Source: an uncultured Eubacteriales bacterium
Lineage (GTDB): Bacteria > Bacillota > Clostridia > UMGS1810
Direction of reading: 5' to 3'
Length of the DNA: 6,126 nt
Assembly: GCA_902493665.1 (NCBI GenBank)
Contig: CABUQL010000084.1
Location: 1-6,126 of the forward strand
The stretch's first letter is position 1; every line of letters starts with the position of its first letter. Under the pieces are notes generated by a model. It had not been told where the DNA came from and made no database searches. It worked only from the letters and a program-made list of their open reading frames with translations. Below, one piece after another: positions 6,124-6,126 of the stretch. The position numbers were made by a program, and so were the translations under genes.

Positions 6124-6126
6124 ATA

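Noticed and set aside
1..6126. TRAP binding sites (runs of GAG/TAG triplets 2-3 bases apart)
   Set aside because: The leader of mtrB and the gaps between genes hold no series of such triplets; only scattered single triplets occur, so no target or autoregulatory site can be claimed here.
6074..6126. Open reading frame from ATG 6074 running off the window
   Set aside because: The ATG lies directly after the terminator T-run with no ribosome binding site, and the GGAGGGG near the edge points to a start further on; 17 codons are too few to judge.

Overview
The window reads as AT-rich, gene-dense DNA from a low-GC Gram-positive bacterium, most likely a Clostridia-class Firmicute. The basis is the strong AGGAGG-type ribosome binding sites, a TTG start, frequent AGA arginine codons and the gene content: a TRAP/MtrB homologue, ATP-dependent PfkA, and valS directly followed by folC as in Bacillus. 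The genus cannot be named from this sequence alone. No rRNA, tRNA, CRISPR array, insertion sequence or phage gene was seen. Apart from short gaps the window is coding, all on the + strand.

Layout: (1) 61-273, a 70-residue homologue of the tryptophan-sensing RNA-binding attenuation protein TRAP (mtrB). (2) 290-1255, pfkA, 16 bp downstream of mtrB. (3) 1314-1856, a CDP-alcohol phosphatidyltransferase (PgsA-like) starting with TTG. (4) 1853-2029, a 58-residue two-helix membrane protein overlapping the previous gene by ATGA. (5) 2042-4666, valS, whose Shine-Dalgarno overlaps the stop codon of the small protein. (6) 4693-4720, an intrinsic terminator. (7) 4772-6049, folC. (8) 6036-6073, a second terminator whose loop holds the folC stop codon, then about 50 bp ending in a Shine-Dalgarno-like GGAGGGG for a gene outside the window.

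The genes from mtrB to valS lie so close together, without a convincing internal terminator, that they may form one transcription unit. It would join a possible tryptophan-responsive regulator, the committed step of glycolysis, membrane phospholipid synthesis and tRNA-Val charging. folC is set apart by the terminator and probably has its own promoter. These are mostly housekeeping genes. The least ordinary element is the TRAP homologue: it keeps the tryptophan-pocket residues but lacks one lysine of the classical KKR RNA-binding motif, and it sits beside pfkA rather than beside a folE/mtrA gene. I see no evidence of a wholly new system; the points worth following are the TRAP variant, the unknown small membrane protein, a perfect hairpin inside the phosphatidyltransferase gene and the lack of a T-box directly before valS.
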